A stretch of 64,000 nucleotides of DNA from Neptunicoccus cionae (GTDB lineage: Bacteria; Pseudomonadota; Alphaproteobacteria; Rhodobacterales; Rhodobacteraceae), in contig NZ_PKOJ01000008.1 of NCBI RefSeq assembly GCF_002860325.1, positions 124,001 through 188,000 on the forward strand. Direction: 5' to 3'. Under the pieces are notes generated by a model, which worked only from the letters and a program-made list of their open reading frames with translations, was not told the DNA's origin and made no database searches. Below are positions 1 through 8,816 of the stretch, one piece after another; within the stretch, counting starts at the first letter, position 1, and the number at the start of each line of letters is the position of its first letter. The translations under genes and the position numbers were made by a program.

Positions 1-396
1 ACGCGGTTCAACGCGCAATCGACCCGGATTCTCCAGACTGTCAGCAACATCTCTCTTGCCCAGTGGCGTATCCTAACGGTCGTCAATTCCGCCGATGATG
101 TGACACATACCAAAATATCGATGATTTCGAAAATCGACAAAGGGCAGATCAGCCGGGCTGTCAAATCGTTGATCCGGGACGGATATCTGGAAACCGAGCA
201 CGACCTTGACGATCATCGCAAGTCCTACCTCAAGCTGACGCCTCTGGCACGGGACCTGCTCGATAAAACGCTTCCACTCATGCAAAAACGGCATGATGTT
301 CTGACAGAGTCCCTCTCGGCTGACCAGCGCCGTGTTCTGTTCGAGGCTTTTGACACGCTCGACACCTTGACTGAACTCACTGAATTCGCTGAATAA
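1..396 (+). CDS. MarR-family transcriptional regulator (5' end missing)
   Basis: The reading frame is open from the first base and ends in TAA, giving 131 residues with the N-terminus outside the window. The visible part is a winged helix-turn-helix: a recognition-helix region around 'KGQISRAVKSLIRDGYL', then a wing with 'DDHRKSYLKLT', then a C-terminal dimerisation helix. This order is typical of MarR proteins, which are dimeric repressors often released by small aromatic or lipophilic ligands. It converges on the large RTX gene downstream with only about 60 bp between stops, so it is not the obvious regulator of that gene; its target probably lies outside the window. The family call is firm; the ligand is unknown. 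Confidence 0.85.
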   Translation, partial: TRFNAQSTRILQTVSNISLAQWRILTVVNSADDVTHTKISMISKIDKGQISRAVKSLIRDGYLETEHDLDDHRKSYLKLTPLARDLLDKTLPLMQKRHDVLTESLSADQRRVLFEAFDTLDTLTELTEFAE

Positions 397-456
397 TACC
401 GGATCCACAGACAGACCATCGGCCCATCTGCGGATACGGATTTTTCCGTTTGCGGA

Positions 457-3400
457 TTAAACAGGTGTCAGTGAGAGATCGTCGATGACAACGCTCGATC
501 CGTCCAGCGCATAGATTTCAACCGCATTGATACCGTCGAATTTGCTGTCGTAATCGACGGAAGGATCGTCAAACAGCGTGTTACTGAAGTCGATCGAGGT
601 GGCAACAGTCGAAGCGTCGACGATGAAGTCAAACGAGTCTACCTCGACATAGTCAGCGTAATAATCGGAGTTGGAGCCGTTTGGTACTTCCACGATTTCG
701 GCACGGTAAGAAACAATCCGGATCGTCACATTGTCAGAAGAAACGGGATTGATAGAAACGTTTTCAAGGTTGAACTCGCCGCCAAAACCGTAGCTGTCCG
801 GATCGAAAATATGAGCGAAACCGGGAGGGAAACTGTTTAAAAACAAAGGCTCATTGCCGATCCGTTGCGTGGCGTCATCTGCGTAAACGGCAAAGTTTTC
901 TCCGGTTCCATCCACGTTCGCCACGAGCACATTATCCCCTTCAAAGGAGACTTGTCCGTTCGCCAGCCCGACTGGGTTGGGACGTTCCGGATCAAGCGAA
1001 GGCTCGTCCGTTTCAAACACACTGGTTGAACCGCTAAAGACAAATCCGTCCACGCCGCCAATCGAAATAGTGCTCCCGCTTTCCGAAGAATACTCTTCAA
1101 AATCGAACGTTGTAGTGGCTGCGGCGGCGTCCGCAGGATCAGATGCAGCAACTGTTATGGAACCTGTTGTCGACGCGTTCTCGGCTCCGGAATCATCCGT
1201 CACGGTGAAGTTCATTGAAACAGGGAGCTCTTCCCCGTCTGAAAGACCCAAATCCGCAATATCAAACGTCAATACGTTTGTGGCCGGATCAAAGCTGCTG
1301 GAGATGGTATTTGGCGAACCGCCTGCTTCAGCACCTCCAATCGTTACCGACACGTCCGAAAAGCTGATCGCGTCAGCATCAGCATCACTTGCGAAATCGT
1401 CCAGATCAAAGGTTACGATTGTACCGACGACATGCGTCCGTCCGATTTCAACCAGGTCCGAGCCGGATTCCCTGTAGGTCACAAGATCGTAGCCGTCGGT
1501 TACAACTTCCAGACCATAAATCGGACCGGAGATTACCGGCGCCCTATTTTCGGCTGGGCTCGGGGTGAAAGGACCGTCGATATTCACGGTCACAGTGCCT
1601 GTATTGGTTGCATTTGCACTACCGGTATTATCATCCACAGTGACGGTAAATTCGGTCGAGATACTGTCCCCAGCCCCGAGACCGGTGATGTCCGTATCCG
1701 TGTAAGCGATATGCAACGTGGTCCCGCGCAACTCGTAATCCAGATCCGTACCGCCGGTTATGGAAACGGTGAACGAAAGGTCGTCCAGATCCGCATCCGA
1801 TGCATATTCCGAAAGATCAATCACGATGTTCCGGTCGGTTGCAGCCTCATTTACGATTGTATTCGTAAACACCGGCTGATTGTTCGGCGTGTCCGGTTCT
1901 TCTACAGGTCCGGCACCGTCTTCGATTGTCAGCAGGATGGTCCCTGTGTCAACGCTATTGGCCTTGCCAGCCCCGTCGTTCACATCAAACGAAATTTCCA
2001 GTTCGACTTCAGGCGCAACGCCTGTCGTCTCATCCGGCTCAATATTAAACTGGGCCGGATCAATGATCAGAACGCCGTCTGACAGGGAATACGTGACAGA
2101 ACCCTCACGCCCGCTACCGGAAATGACAATATTCCCGAAGGACAATACATCTCCGCCGTCCGCATCCGTTGCCAGTTCCTTCAGGTCAATGACAATTGGA
2201 TCTATATCTCCCTTGCGCAGAACCAGATCCGCTGCAACCGGAGCGTTGTTGGTATTTATCGGAGTTGGGTCATTCGAACCGTTCACGGTCAAATTGAAAG
2301 ATATCTGTGTCGTGCTGTTTGCAGCCCCGCTGCCGTCATCCACCCTGATGGTAAAGACACCATCAAATGTGTCGCCCAGAGCAAGATCAAGTTCACTTGG
2401 ATTGAAACTCAGAACACCACCGGTGAAAGAGGTCCCGATGGCCACTGAACGACCTGTGGAACTGTCTACAAGGCTAACGGTCGAAAAGGACAGATTCGCT
2501 GTTTCAAGATCAGAGACAAAGCTGCTCAGGTCCACCGAAGCCGTTCCGCCATTTTCGGTCACAAGCTGATCCGGCACCGGCGCGGTCTGAACCGGTGCAT
2601 CGTTGACCGAGGCCACATCGATCAGGACTGTTTTTGACACAACACCGCCATTACCGTCATCAACGCTATAGGCAAAGCTGTCCGTGCCAAAATAGTCCGC
2701 TGTCGGCGTGTAGCTGAAACTGCCATCAGCAGAGACCGTCACAACACCATTGCTCGCGGCAGTATCAAGGGCAAAGGTAAGACTGTCCCCGTCTATATCC
2801 TGCGCAACAAGCATTCCTGTTATCGTACCGTCTTCATCTACTGCCAGTTCGGCGGTTAACCCCTCCGGCGCATCATTCACCGCGTTCACGGTGATGTTGA
2901 TTGTCTGCGTATCCGTGCCACCGTTGCCGTCGCTCACCGTATAAGTGAAGCTGTCGCTGCCATTAAAGTCCGCACCGGGCGTATAGGCGTATGACCCGTC
3001 CGGTCTGATCGCGACCGTGCCATGCGTGGCCTGTGTCTCAACTGCGAACCTCAGGGTGTCTCCGTCAACATCACTGGCAAGGAGCGTGCCGGAAATCACC
3101 GTATCCTCATCCCCCGAGGCGGTTCCGGCCTGTGCGACTGGCGCATCGTTCACCGCATCAACCCTGATGTTGACCGTCTGGGTATCCGTCCCGCCGTTTC
3201 CGTCGCTTACCGTATAGGTGAAGCTGTCGGTGCCGTTGAAATCCGCATCCGGCGTGTAGGCATAGCTGCCATCCGCTGCCATTACGACCGAGCCGTTGGA
3301 ACCGTCCGTTGCCAAAGCAAAAGTCAGCGTGTCGCCATCCACATCAGAAGCCGCCACAGTACCGGAAATCACTGTGTCTTCGTCCCCCGAAGCCATTCCA

Positions 3401-5523
3401 GCCTGCGCAACCGGCGCATCATTTACCGCATTCACGGTGATGTTTACCGTCTGCGTATCCGTCCCGCCGTTGCCGTCACTCACCGTGTAGGTGAAGCTGT
3501 CCGTGCCGTTAAAGTCCGCACCGGGTGTATAGGCGTAGGATCCGTCCGGTCTGATCGCGACCGTGCCATGCGTGGCTTGTGTCTCAACTGCGTACCTCAG
3601 GGTGTCTCCGTCAACATCACTGGCAAGGAGCATGCCGGAAATCACCGTGTCCTCATCCCCCGAGGCGGTTCCGGCCTGTGCAACAGGCGCATCGTTCACC
3701 GCATCAACCCTGATGTTCACCGTCTGGGTATCCGTCCCGCCGTTGCCGTCACTTACAGTGTAGGTGAAGCTGTCAGTGCCGTTGAAATCCGCATCCGGTG
3801 TGTAGGCATAGCTGCCATCCGCTGCCATAACGACCGAGCCGTTGGTCCCGTCCGTTGCCAAAGCAAAGGTCAACGTGTCGCCATCCACATCAGTGGCCGC
3901 AACGGTGCCGGAGATCACCGTGTCTTCGTCCCCCGAAGCCATAGCAGCCTGCGCAACCGGCGCATCATTTACCGCGTTCACGGTGATATTGACCGTCTGT
4001 GTATCCGTGCCACCGTTGCCGTCACTCACCGTGTAGGTGAAGCTGTCCGTGCCGTTAAAGTCCGCAGCAGGAGTGTAAGTGTAGCTGCCATCTGCTGCCA
4101 AAATGACCGAGCCGTTTGACCCGTCCGTTGCCAGAGCAAAGGTCAGCGTGTCGCCGTCCACATCAGTGGCCGCAACACTGCCGGAAATCACCGTGTCTTC
4201 GTCACCCGAAACGGTTCCAGCCTGCGCAACCGGATCATCATTTTCGCCAGTGATTGTGATTTCCACCGTCTTGCTGGTAAAGCCACCATTTCCGTCCGTT
4301 AGAGTAAAGACAATCTGTTCGACTGTGGATTCGCCAAAGGCCAACGCCTCGAACCCGCCGGACGTGGCAAAGCTGACACTCGCGACGAACTCCGAGTGAT
4401 TGCTGTTTAACGTATTCGTAAAGCCCGTGATCGAGTAGTCGCCACTCCCCGTATAGACCACATCGAAAACCGACATAGTATCTTTATCGAAATCCACTCC
4501 GGTGACGGTAAAACCGACGGTACCACCTTCGCTGACAGACACATTCTCCGCCGTCACAACAGGTGCATTGTTTGTCTTACCGAGCAGAACTTCCCCGTCA
4601 TTGAAGCGCAAAACTTCAATCTGTTGCAACACATCGGTGCCGGAGTCCCCGTTGCGGGTGCTATTGTCGACAACCGTGACCTTGTTGCCGGACGTGGTCC
4701 AGGAATAATCATAGATAGACCCGCCATAGACGGCCACGTCGTATCCGTCTCCACCAAAGAGCGTATCATCGTGGGCACCGCCTGCGATAATGTCGTCCCC
4801 GTCGCCGCCCTTGATGGTGTCGCGCCCGCGCCCGCCGCGGATGGAGTCTGCGCCGTCACCGCCCAGAATATCATCTCCACCGTAACCGCCGGCAATTATG
4901 TCGTCACCGTCTCCCCCCTGAATCCGGTCTTTGCCGTAACCGCCGTAAATATCGTCATCTCCGTCGCCACCATATATCCGGTCCTTGCCGGTGCCGCCGT
5001 GAATTTCGTCGTCGCCATCTCCTCCGGTGACACGGTCATCGCCGTGGCCACCGCGTAATTCGTCGTTGCCGGAGCCCCCCCGTACAATATCGTCCCCGTT
5101 GCCAGCGTGGATGTAATCATCGTCATCATCGCCATCGAGAATATCGGCTCCGTTCTGGCCTTTTATCGTATCATTACCGACGCCACCAAAGACCACATCA
5201 TCGCCACCGTTACCGCGCAGGATATCTTTGCCTTCGCCGCCAAAAATCGTATCCGCATCCAACTTCCCGTACACTCGGTCGTTGCCAGCATCACCGGACA
5301 GGATATCCTCCCCCGCGCCGCCATAGAGATTGTCGCGTTGTTCACCACCGCTGATTTCGTCGTTTCCATTGCCGCCGAAAATAGTGTCGTATCCGTCAGA
5401 CCCCGAGAGGCTGTCGTCAAACGTGCTGCCAAGAATGCTGTCGTCCCCGCCAAGCCCGTCAACCAGTACCGAGCCGAGTGCTGTGCGCTCATCAATCAGA
5501 TCGTCATTTTCGGTAGAAGCCAT
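457..5523 (-). CDS. Giant RTX / cadherin-like (VCBS-type) calcium-binding secreted protein
   Basis: The protein has 1688 residues from an ATG preceded by a strong AGGAGG Shine-Dalgarno (5533-5538); an in-frame ATG further upstream (5580) lacks such a site. Roughly residues 20-270 are RTX nonapeptide repeats (GGxGxDxI/L variants), which form calcium-binding beta-rolls. Then come at least six 91-residue cadherin-like/VCBS domains, each with 'GDEDTVISG', 'DVDGDTL', 'DGSYxYTP' and 'DSFTYTVSDGNGG' segments. More divergent beta-rich repeats follow, and the end is a domain finishing 'VVIDDLSLTPV'. No Sec signal peptide is visible, so type I secretion is likely, but no ABC exporter or TolC-like gene is present in the window. 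A role in adhesion, biofilm or the cell surface is inferred from family architecture. RTX repeats at the N-terminus rather than the C-terminus are less usual. Confidence 0.9.
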   Translation of the reverse strand: MASTENDDLIDERTALGSVLVDGLGGDDSILGSTFDDSLSGSDGYDTIFGGNGNDEISGGEQRDNLYGGAGEDILSGDAGNDRVYGKLDADTIFGGEGKDILRGNGGDDVVFGGVGNDTIKGQNGADILDGDDDDDYIHAGNGDDIVRGGSGNDELRGGHGDDRVTGGDGDDEIHGGTGKDRIYGGDGDDDIYGGYGKDRIQGGDGDDIIAGGYGGDDILGGDGADSIRGGRGRDTIKGGDGDDIIAGGAHDDTLFGGDGYDVAVYGGSIYDYSWTTSGNKVTVVDNSTRNGDSGTDVLQQIEVLRFNDGEVLLGKTNNAPVVTAENVSVSEGGTVGFTVTGVDFDKDTMSVFDVVYTGSGDYSITGFTNTLNSNHSEFVASVSFATSGGFEALAFGESTVEQIVFTLTDGNGGFTSKTVEITITGENDDPVAQAGTVSGDEDTVISGSVAATDVDGDTLTFALATDGSNGSVILAADGSYTYTPAADFNGTDSFTYTVSDGNGGTDTQTVNITVNAVNDAPVAQAAMASGDEDTVISGTVAATDVDGDTLTFALATDGTNGSVVMAADGSYAYTPDADFNGTDSFTYTVSDGNGGTDTQTVNIRVDAVNDAPVAQAGTASGDEDTVISGMLLASDVDGDTLRYAVETQATHGTVAIRPDGSYAYTPGADFNGTDSFTYTVSDGNGGTDTQTVNITVNAVNDAPVAQAGMASGDEDTVISGTVAASDVDGDTLTFALATDGSNGSVVMAADGSYAYTPDADFNGTDSFTYTVSDGNGGTDTQTVNIRVDAVNDAPVAQAGTASGDEDTVISGTLLASDVDGDTLRFAVETQATHGTVAIRPDGSYAYTPGADFNGSDSFTYTVSDGNGGTDTQTINITVNAVNDAPEGLTAELAVDEDGTITGMLVAQDIDGDSLTFALDTAASNGVVTVSADGSFSYTPTADYFGTDSFAYSVDDGNGGVVSKTVLIDVASVNDAPVQTAPVPDQLVTENGGTASVDLSSFVSDLETANLSFSTVSLVDSSTGRSVAIGTSFTGGVLSFNPSELDLALGDTFDGVFTIRVDDGSGAANSTTQISFNLTVNGSNDPTPINTNNAPVAADLVLRKGDIDPIVIDLKELATDADGGDVLSFGNIVISGSGREGSVTYSLSDGVLIIDPAQFNIEPDETTGVAPEVELEISFDVNDGAGKANSVDTGTILLTIEDGAGPVEEPDTPNNQPVFTNTIVNEAATDRNIVIDLSEYASDADLDDLSFTVSITGGTDLDYELRGTTLHIAYTDTDITGLGAGDSISTEFTVTVDDNTGSANATNTGTVTVNIDGPFTPSPAENRAPVISGPIYGLEVVTDGYDLVTYRESGSDLVEIGRTHVVGTIVTFDLDDFASDADADAISFSDVSVTIGGAEAGGSPNTISSSFDPATNVLTFDIADLGLSDGEELPVSMNFTVTDDSGAENASTTGSITVAASDPADAAAATTTFDFEEYSSESGSTISIGGVDGFVFSGSTSVFETDEPSLDPERPNPVGLANGQVSFEGDNVLVANVDGTGENFAVYADDATQRIGNEPLFLNSFPPGFAHIFDPDSYGFGGEFNLENVSINPVSSDNVTIRIVSYRAEIVEVPNGSNSDYYADYVEVDSFDFIVDASTVATSIDFSNTLFDDPSVDYDSKFDGINAVEIYALDGSSVVIDDLSLTPV
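2881..3972 (-). repeat. 546-bp higher-order direct repeat inside the RTX gene (two 273-bp units each)
   Basis: Within the tandem 273-bp (91-codon) domain repeats spanning about 2600-4250, positions 2881-3426 match 3427-3972 more closely than neighbouring single units match each other. Units alternate between an A type ('FALATDG', 'VVMAADGSYAYTPDAD') and a B type ('VETQATHGTVAIRPDGSYAYTPGAD'), in the order A-B-A-B. This indicates duplication of a two-domain block. Confidence 0.85.
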
Positions 5524-5753
5524 ATCTCTAATCCTCCTAGGCTGGGCAGCCATAGTATTGCTTATCAATAAAAATGCCACTTGGACGGTGTTCCCGACGG
5601 GTGCAAAATACCCACGGCCAAATGATCTTGCCTACAGATTGCGTTAACTTACACGTTAATTCAACTTAAACATCAGAATGCAGGCAGAATTTGCCACTTT
5701 CCTGCACCGCCTTGCCCGATTGATAACCCTGCCCGTCCAACCGGAGCGAATGT
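5524..5753. promoter_or_regulatory. Upstream region of the RTX gene
   Basis: This 230-bp AT-richer stretch lies between the RTX gene start and the stop of the monooxygenase gene. It holds the AGGAGG ribosome-binding site at 5533-5538. A cluster of TTAA-containing words lies around 5643-5670. No clear promoter hexamer pair or terminator hairpin could be assigned by eye. Confidence 0.35.
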
Positions 5754-7007
5754 TTAAAGCGCGACAGTTGTGGCGTCGTAGCCGTAGATACTGTCGAATG
5801 GGCGCAGACCGAGCCTGTCCGGCAAGGATCCGGCAACCTTCAATTTAGCCCGCGCGACGACGCCGTGAAACGGTCCATCTAGATGAAACAGGGCCGCATT
5901 GTTGCGAGCACGACTTTGCAATCGGGCTGTGCGGGGCTTACGAATACGGGTGTAATGTTGTAGCGCACCAGCCGCACTCGGTGATCCTTGGGTAAGACAT
6001 CTTGTCAGAACGCAGGCGTCCTCGATCGCCATTGCCGCGCCCTGCGCCATAAACGGCAGTGTCGGGTGGCAGGCATCGCCGAGCAATCCGGTGCTCCCGT
6101 CAGACCAGTCCGGCAGTTCGGGGCGGTCAAACAACGCCCAAAGGTGGGTACTCCGAGCAGCGCCAAGCAGGGTGTGAATGTCTCCGTGCCAGCCGGAAAA
6201 CCGGGCCAGAAGATCAGCGGGATCGCCCTGGACTCTCCAGTCAGGGTTTTGCCAGTCGTCCCTTTCTTCAACTGCAACAAAATTAACAAGCTTCCCACCG
6301 CGAAGGTAGTAGGTCACCACGTGACTACCCCGCCCGACCCAGACTGTAGCATCCGGCGGGATCAACCCATCGGGTAAATCCGCTGTGGGCACTGTGCCGC
6401 GCCATGCAAGCTGTCCTGTGAAGCGAGGGCCGAATTGCGGATGCATCTGCGCGGTGATCGCAGAACGAATACCATCCGCGCCAATATTCAGATCGGCTAC
6501 TTGCTCCACCCCGTTCGCCAGAAGGCCAACGTCAGTGTACCCCGTTACAGTCGAACCGGTTTTAACGCGGACGCCCTGTTGGCCTGCCGCTTCTTCCAGA
6601 ATTTTGTGCAGATCAGCCCGGTGAACATGGAGATAGGGCGCGCCGTAGACTTTCTCGCACTGATCTTTCAGGGGCAAGACGGCCAGATCACGCCCCGATT
6701 TCCCATCCCGGATACGGGCGTATTGCGGGGCGAAAGCCACCTCGTTCACCGCCTCTTGCAGCCCCAGATTCGTCAGCACCTTCATGGCATTCGGGCTCAA
6801 CTGCAAACCTGCCCCGACCTCGCCTAAAGCGGGCGCCTGTTCAAAAACGCAAACCTCAACGCCCTGCCGCGCCAGCGCCAGAGCTGCTGTCAAACCGCCG
6901 ATCCCTGCACCGGCGATATTCGCGCGGCGGATCACCTGCAAAGCTTTCGCAGCACCAATGGAAGCGCCTGCACTGTAATGGATTTTTTCATGGGGCCTGA
7001 CTAGCAA
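5754..7007 (-). CDS. FAD-dependent monooxygenase (salicylate / 3-hydroxybenzoate hydroxylase type)
   Basis: The protein has up to 417 residues. It shows the three flavoprotein hydroxylase signatures in order: the dinucleotide-binding 'GAGIGGLTAALALA' near residue 34, a DG motif in 'GADGIRS' mid-protein, and the FAD-ribityl GD motif in 'LLGDACHPTLPFMAQG'. Such enzymes use NAD(P)H and O2 to hydroxylate an aromatic ring. The N-terminus is uncertain. The frame reaches a TTG at 7007 behind a plausible GGAAGAGGAAC ribosome site, giving an unusual ~27-residue leader before the FAD motif; GTG 6935 is an alternative. An ATG at 6991 is in another frame. The gene is divergent from the sulfatase-family gene, with no neighbouring ring-cleavage genes to fix the substrate. 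Confidence 0.8.
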   Translation of the reverse strand: MLVRPHEKIHYSAGASIGAAKALQVIRRANIAGAGIGGLTAALALARQGVEVCVFEQAPALGEVGAGLQLSPNAMKVLTNLGLQEAVNEVAFAPQYARIRDGKSGRDLAVLPLKDQCEKVYGAPYLHVHRADLHKILEEAAGQQGVRVKTGSTVTGYTDVGLLANGVEQVADLNIGADGIRSAITAQMHPQFGPRFTGQLAWRGTVPTADLPDGLIPPDATVWVGRGSHVVTYYLRGGKLVNFVAVEERDDWQNPDWRVQGDPADLLARFSGWHGDIHTLLGAARSTHLWALFDRPELPDWSDGSTGLLGDACHPTLPFMAQGAAMAIEDACVLTRCLTQGSPSAAGALQHYTRIRKPRTARLQSRARNNAALFHLDGPFHGVVARAKLKVAGSLPDRLGLRPFDSIYGYDATTVAL

Positions 7008-7061
7008 GTTCCTCTTCCCGATCCAACACGGATTTTGCGCAAGCCGCAGCGAGACTTGATC

Positions 7062-7075
7062 GTTAACATATTAAC
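7062..7075. promoter_or_regulatory. Candidate operator between monooxygenase and hydrolase genes
   Basis: GTTAA-cata-TTAAC is a short inverted repeat in the 122-bp divergent intergenic region, placed where a regulator could control either gene. It is seen only once here, so a regulatory role is a guess. Confidence 0.3.
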
Positions 7076-7129
7076 AGGTTGCGGGATTTCCACAGCTTCA
7101 GTAAACAATGCCAACACCAAGGAGGCCCC

Positions 7130-8767
7130 ATGAATATTCTCTTTATCATGTATGACCAATTGCGCTTTGATTACCTTAGCTGCGCCGGACATCCCCACCT
7201 ACATACCCCCAATTTCGACCGCGTTGCTGCACAAGGGGTCCGCTTCAGCAATGCTTATGTCCAGTCACCTGTCTGCGGATCGTCGCGGATGTCCTATTAC
7301 ACGGGGCGGTATCCGTCCTCGCACGGGGCGCAATGGAACGGCTTTCCCCTGCGTGTGGGGGAAGTGACGCTTGGCGATCATCTGCGCAAACTCGGGATGA
7401 ACAGCTGGATTATCGGCAAGACCCATATGAAGGCCGACGCCGAAGGTATGGCGCGTCTGGGGCTGGCCGCCGACAGTGAAATCGGCGCGCGTCAGGCAGA
7501 GTGCGGCTTTGACAACTGGTGCCGCGATGACGGGCTTTGGGGGCAAGGTCCGGACGGGTTTTATGACGAAAAAAGATCACCTTACAACGAATACCTGAAG
7601 TCCAAAGGCTACCCGAGCGAGAACCCCTGGGCGGATTTTGCCAATGCCGGCATCACCGACGACCAGATCGCCAGCGGCTGGATGTTCCGCAATGCCGATA
7701 AACCCGCCAACATCCGCGAAGAAGACTCCGAAACGCCGTGGCTGACGTCTGAAACCATCCGTTTTGTGGATCAGACAGAAGGCCCGTGGCTGGCCCATGT
7801 GTCTTTCATCAAGCCGCACTGGCCCTATATTGTGCCGGCGCCATATCACGACATGTACGGGCCGAACCATGTGCCCGCCCCGCTGCGCCATGAAGTGGAA
7901 CGGGAAAACCCGCATCCGGTTTATGGCGCCTATATGGGCAACAAGATCGCCAGCGCCTTCCAGCGGGACGAAGTCCGCGAAAAGGTCATCCCCGCCTATA
8001 TGGGGCTGATCAAACAGTGCGATGACCAGTTGGGCCGGCTGCTGGACCATCTCGAAGCCACCGGAAAGATGGACGACACGATGATCGCGCTGACATCGGA
8101 TCACGGGGATTACCTCGGGGATCACTGGCTGGGCGAAAAGGACATGTTCCACGAACAATCCGTCAAAGTGCCGATGATCGTCTTTGATCCCCGCCCCGAA
8201 GCGGACAGCACACGGGGCACTGTTTGTGACGCATTGGTGGAGAGCATCGACCTCGCCGCCACTTTTGTAGAGGCTGCCGGGGGGCAGGTTCCGGATCACA
8301 TCATCGAAGGCCGCTCCCTGATGCCGTGGCTGCACGGAGACACGCCAAAGTGGCGCGACTATGCGATTTCGGAATATGATTTTTCGGTGACACCACAAGC
8401 GGTTGCACTGGGCTTGGAGCCGCGCGATGCGCGGCTGTTTATGGTTTTTGACGGGCGGTATAAGCTGATCCATTCAGCGGCGGGCTACCGCCCCATGTTG
8501 TTCGATCTGAAGACCGACCCCGAGGAGTTTTACGATCTGGGCGAAAGTGCGGATCATGGCGAGGTACGCGACAAGCTTTACGCGCATCTGCACGAATGGG
8601 GCCTGCGGATGAGCCAGCGGGTTACGCGTTCTGACGACGATATCCGTAACAGCCGTGGCAGGTCGGGGCGCAGGGGTATCCTGCCGTTCCTTTATGACGG
8701 AACCGAAGTTCCCGAAGAACTGATCCAGTTCTATCGCGGCCCCTCACCTGCGAAATACACGGACTGA
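7130..8767 (+). CDS. Formylglycine-dependent sulfatase-family hydrolase (phosphonate/phosphate monoester hydrolase-like)
   Basis: The protein has 545 residues; the ATG follows AGGAGG at a good distance. The active-site Cys49 lies in 'SPVCGSSRMSYYTGR', the C-x-(S/P)-x-R motif that is oxidised to formylglycine. Metal ligands are visible as Asp9-Gln10 in 'MYDQLR' and Asp324-His325 in 'TSDHGDYLGDH'. The Asp-Gln pair and the segments 'HWPYIVPAPYHDMY', 'YDFS..ALGL' and 'YKLIHSAAGYRPMLFDL' resemble the phosphonate monoester hydrolase branch more than classical arylsulfatases; these enzymes are promiscuous across phosphate diesters, phosphonates and sulfates. No signal peptide is seen, so it is cytoplasmic. 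It is convergent with a TauE/SafE exporter, which fits sulfite or sulfoacid handling, but the substrate is unproven. Confidence 0.85.
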   Translation: MNILFIMYDQLRFDYLSCAGHPHLHTPNFDRVAAQGVRFSNAYVQSPVCGSSRMSYYTGRYPSSHGAQWNGFPLRVGEVTLGDHLRKLGMNSWIIGKTHMKADAEGMARLGLAADSEIGARQAECGFDNWCRDDGLWGQGPDGFYDEKRSPYNEYLKSKGYPSENPWADFANAGITDDQIASGWMFRNADKPANIREEDSETPWLTSETIRFVDQTEGPWLAHVSFIKPHWPYIVPAPYHDMYGPNHVPAPLRHEVERENPHPVYGAYMGNKIASAFQRDEVREKVIPAYMGLIKQCDDQLGRLLDHLEATGKMDDTMIALTSDHGDYLGDHWLGEKDMFHEQSVKVPMIVFDPRPEADSTRGTVCDALVESIDLAATFVEAAGGQVPDHIIEGRSLMPWLHGDTPKWRDYAISEYDFSVTPQAVALGLEPRDARLFMVFDGRYKLIHSAAGYRPMLFDLKTDPEEFYDLGESADHGEVRDKLYAHLHEWGLRMSQRVTRSDDDIRNSRGRSGRRGILPFLYDGTEVPEELIQFYRGPSPAKYTD

Positions 8768-8786
8768 GCCCCGTTATGCCGGCACA

Positions 8787-8815
8787 CGAACCGCACCCCC
8801 GAAAGGTGCGGTTCG
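8787..8815. terminator. Bidirectional hairpin between convergent genes
   Basis: An 11-bp perfect stem (CGAACCGCACC / GGTGCGGTTCG) with a 7-nt loop lies in the 49-bp gap between two convergent stops. There is no long T-run on either side, so it may need Rho or act as an mRNA 3'-end stabiliser. Confidence 0.65.
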
Positions 8816-8816
8816 C

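Noticed and set aside
2600-4250. Regular repeats that might be read as a CRISPR array or satellite DNA
   Set aside because: The 273-bp period is in frame, codes for a conserved beta-domain and has no spacer-repeat alternation.
5524-5580. Longer N-terminus of the RTX protein from the ATG at 5580
   Set aside because: The ATG at 5523 has AGGAGG at the right distance; the extension has no site and adds a hydrophobic start that does not resemble an RTX protein N-terminus.
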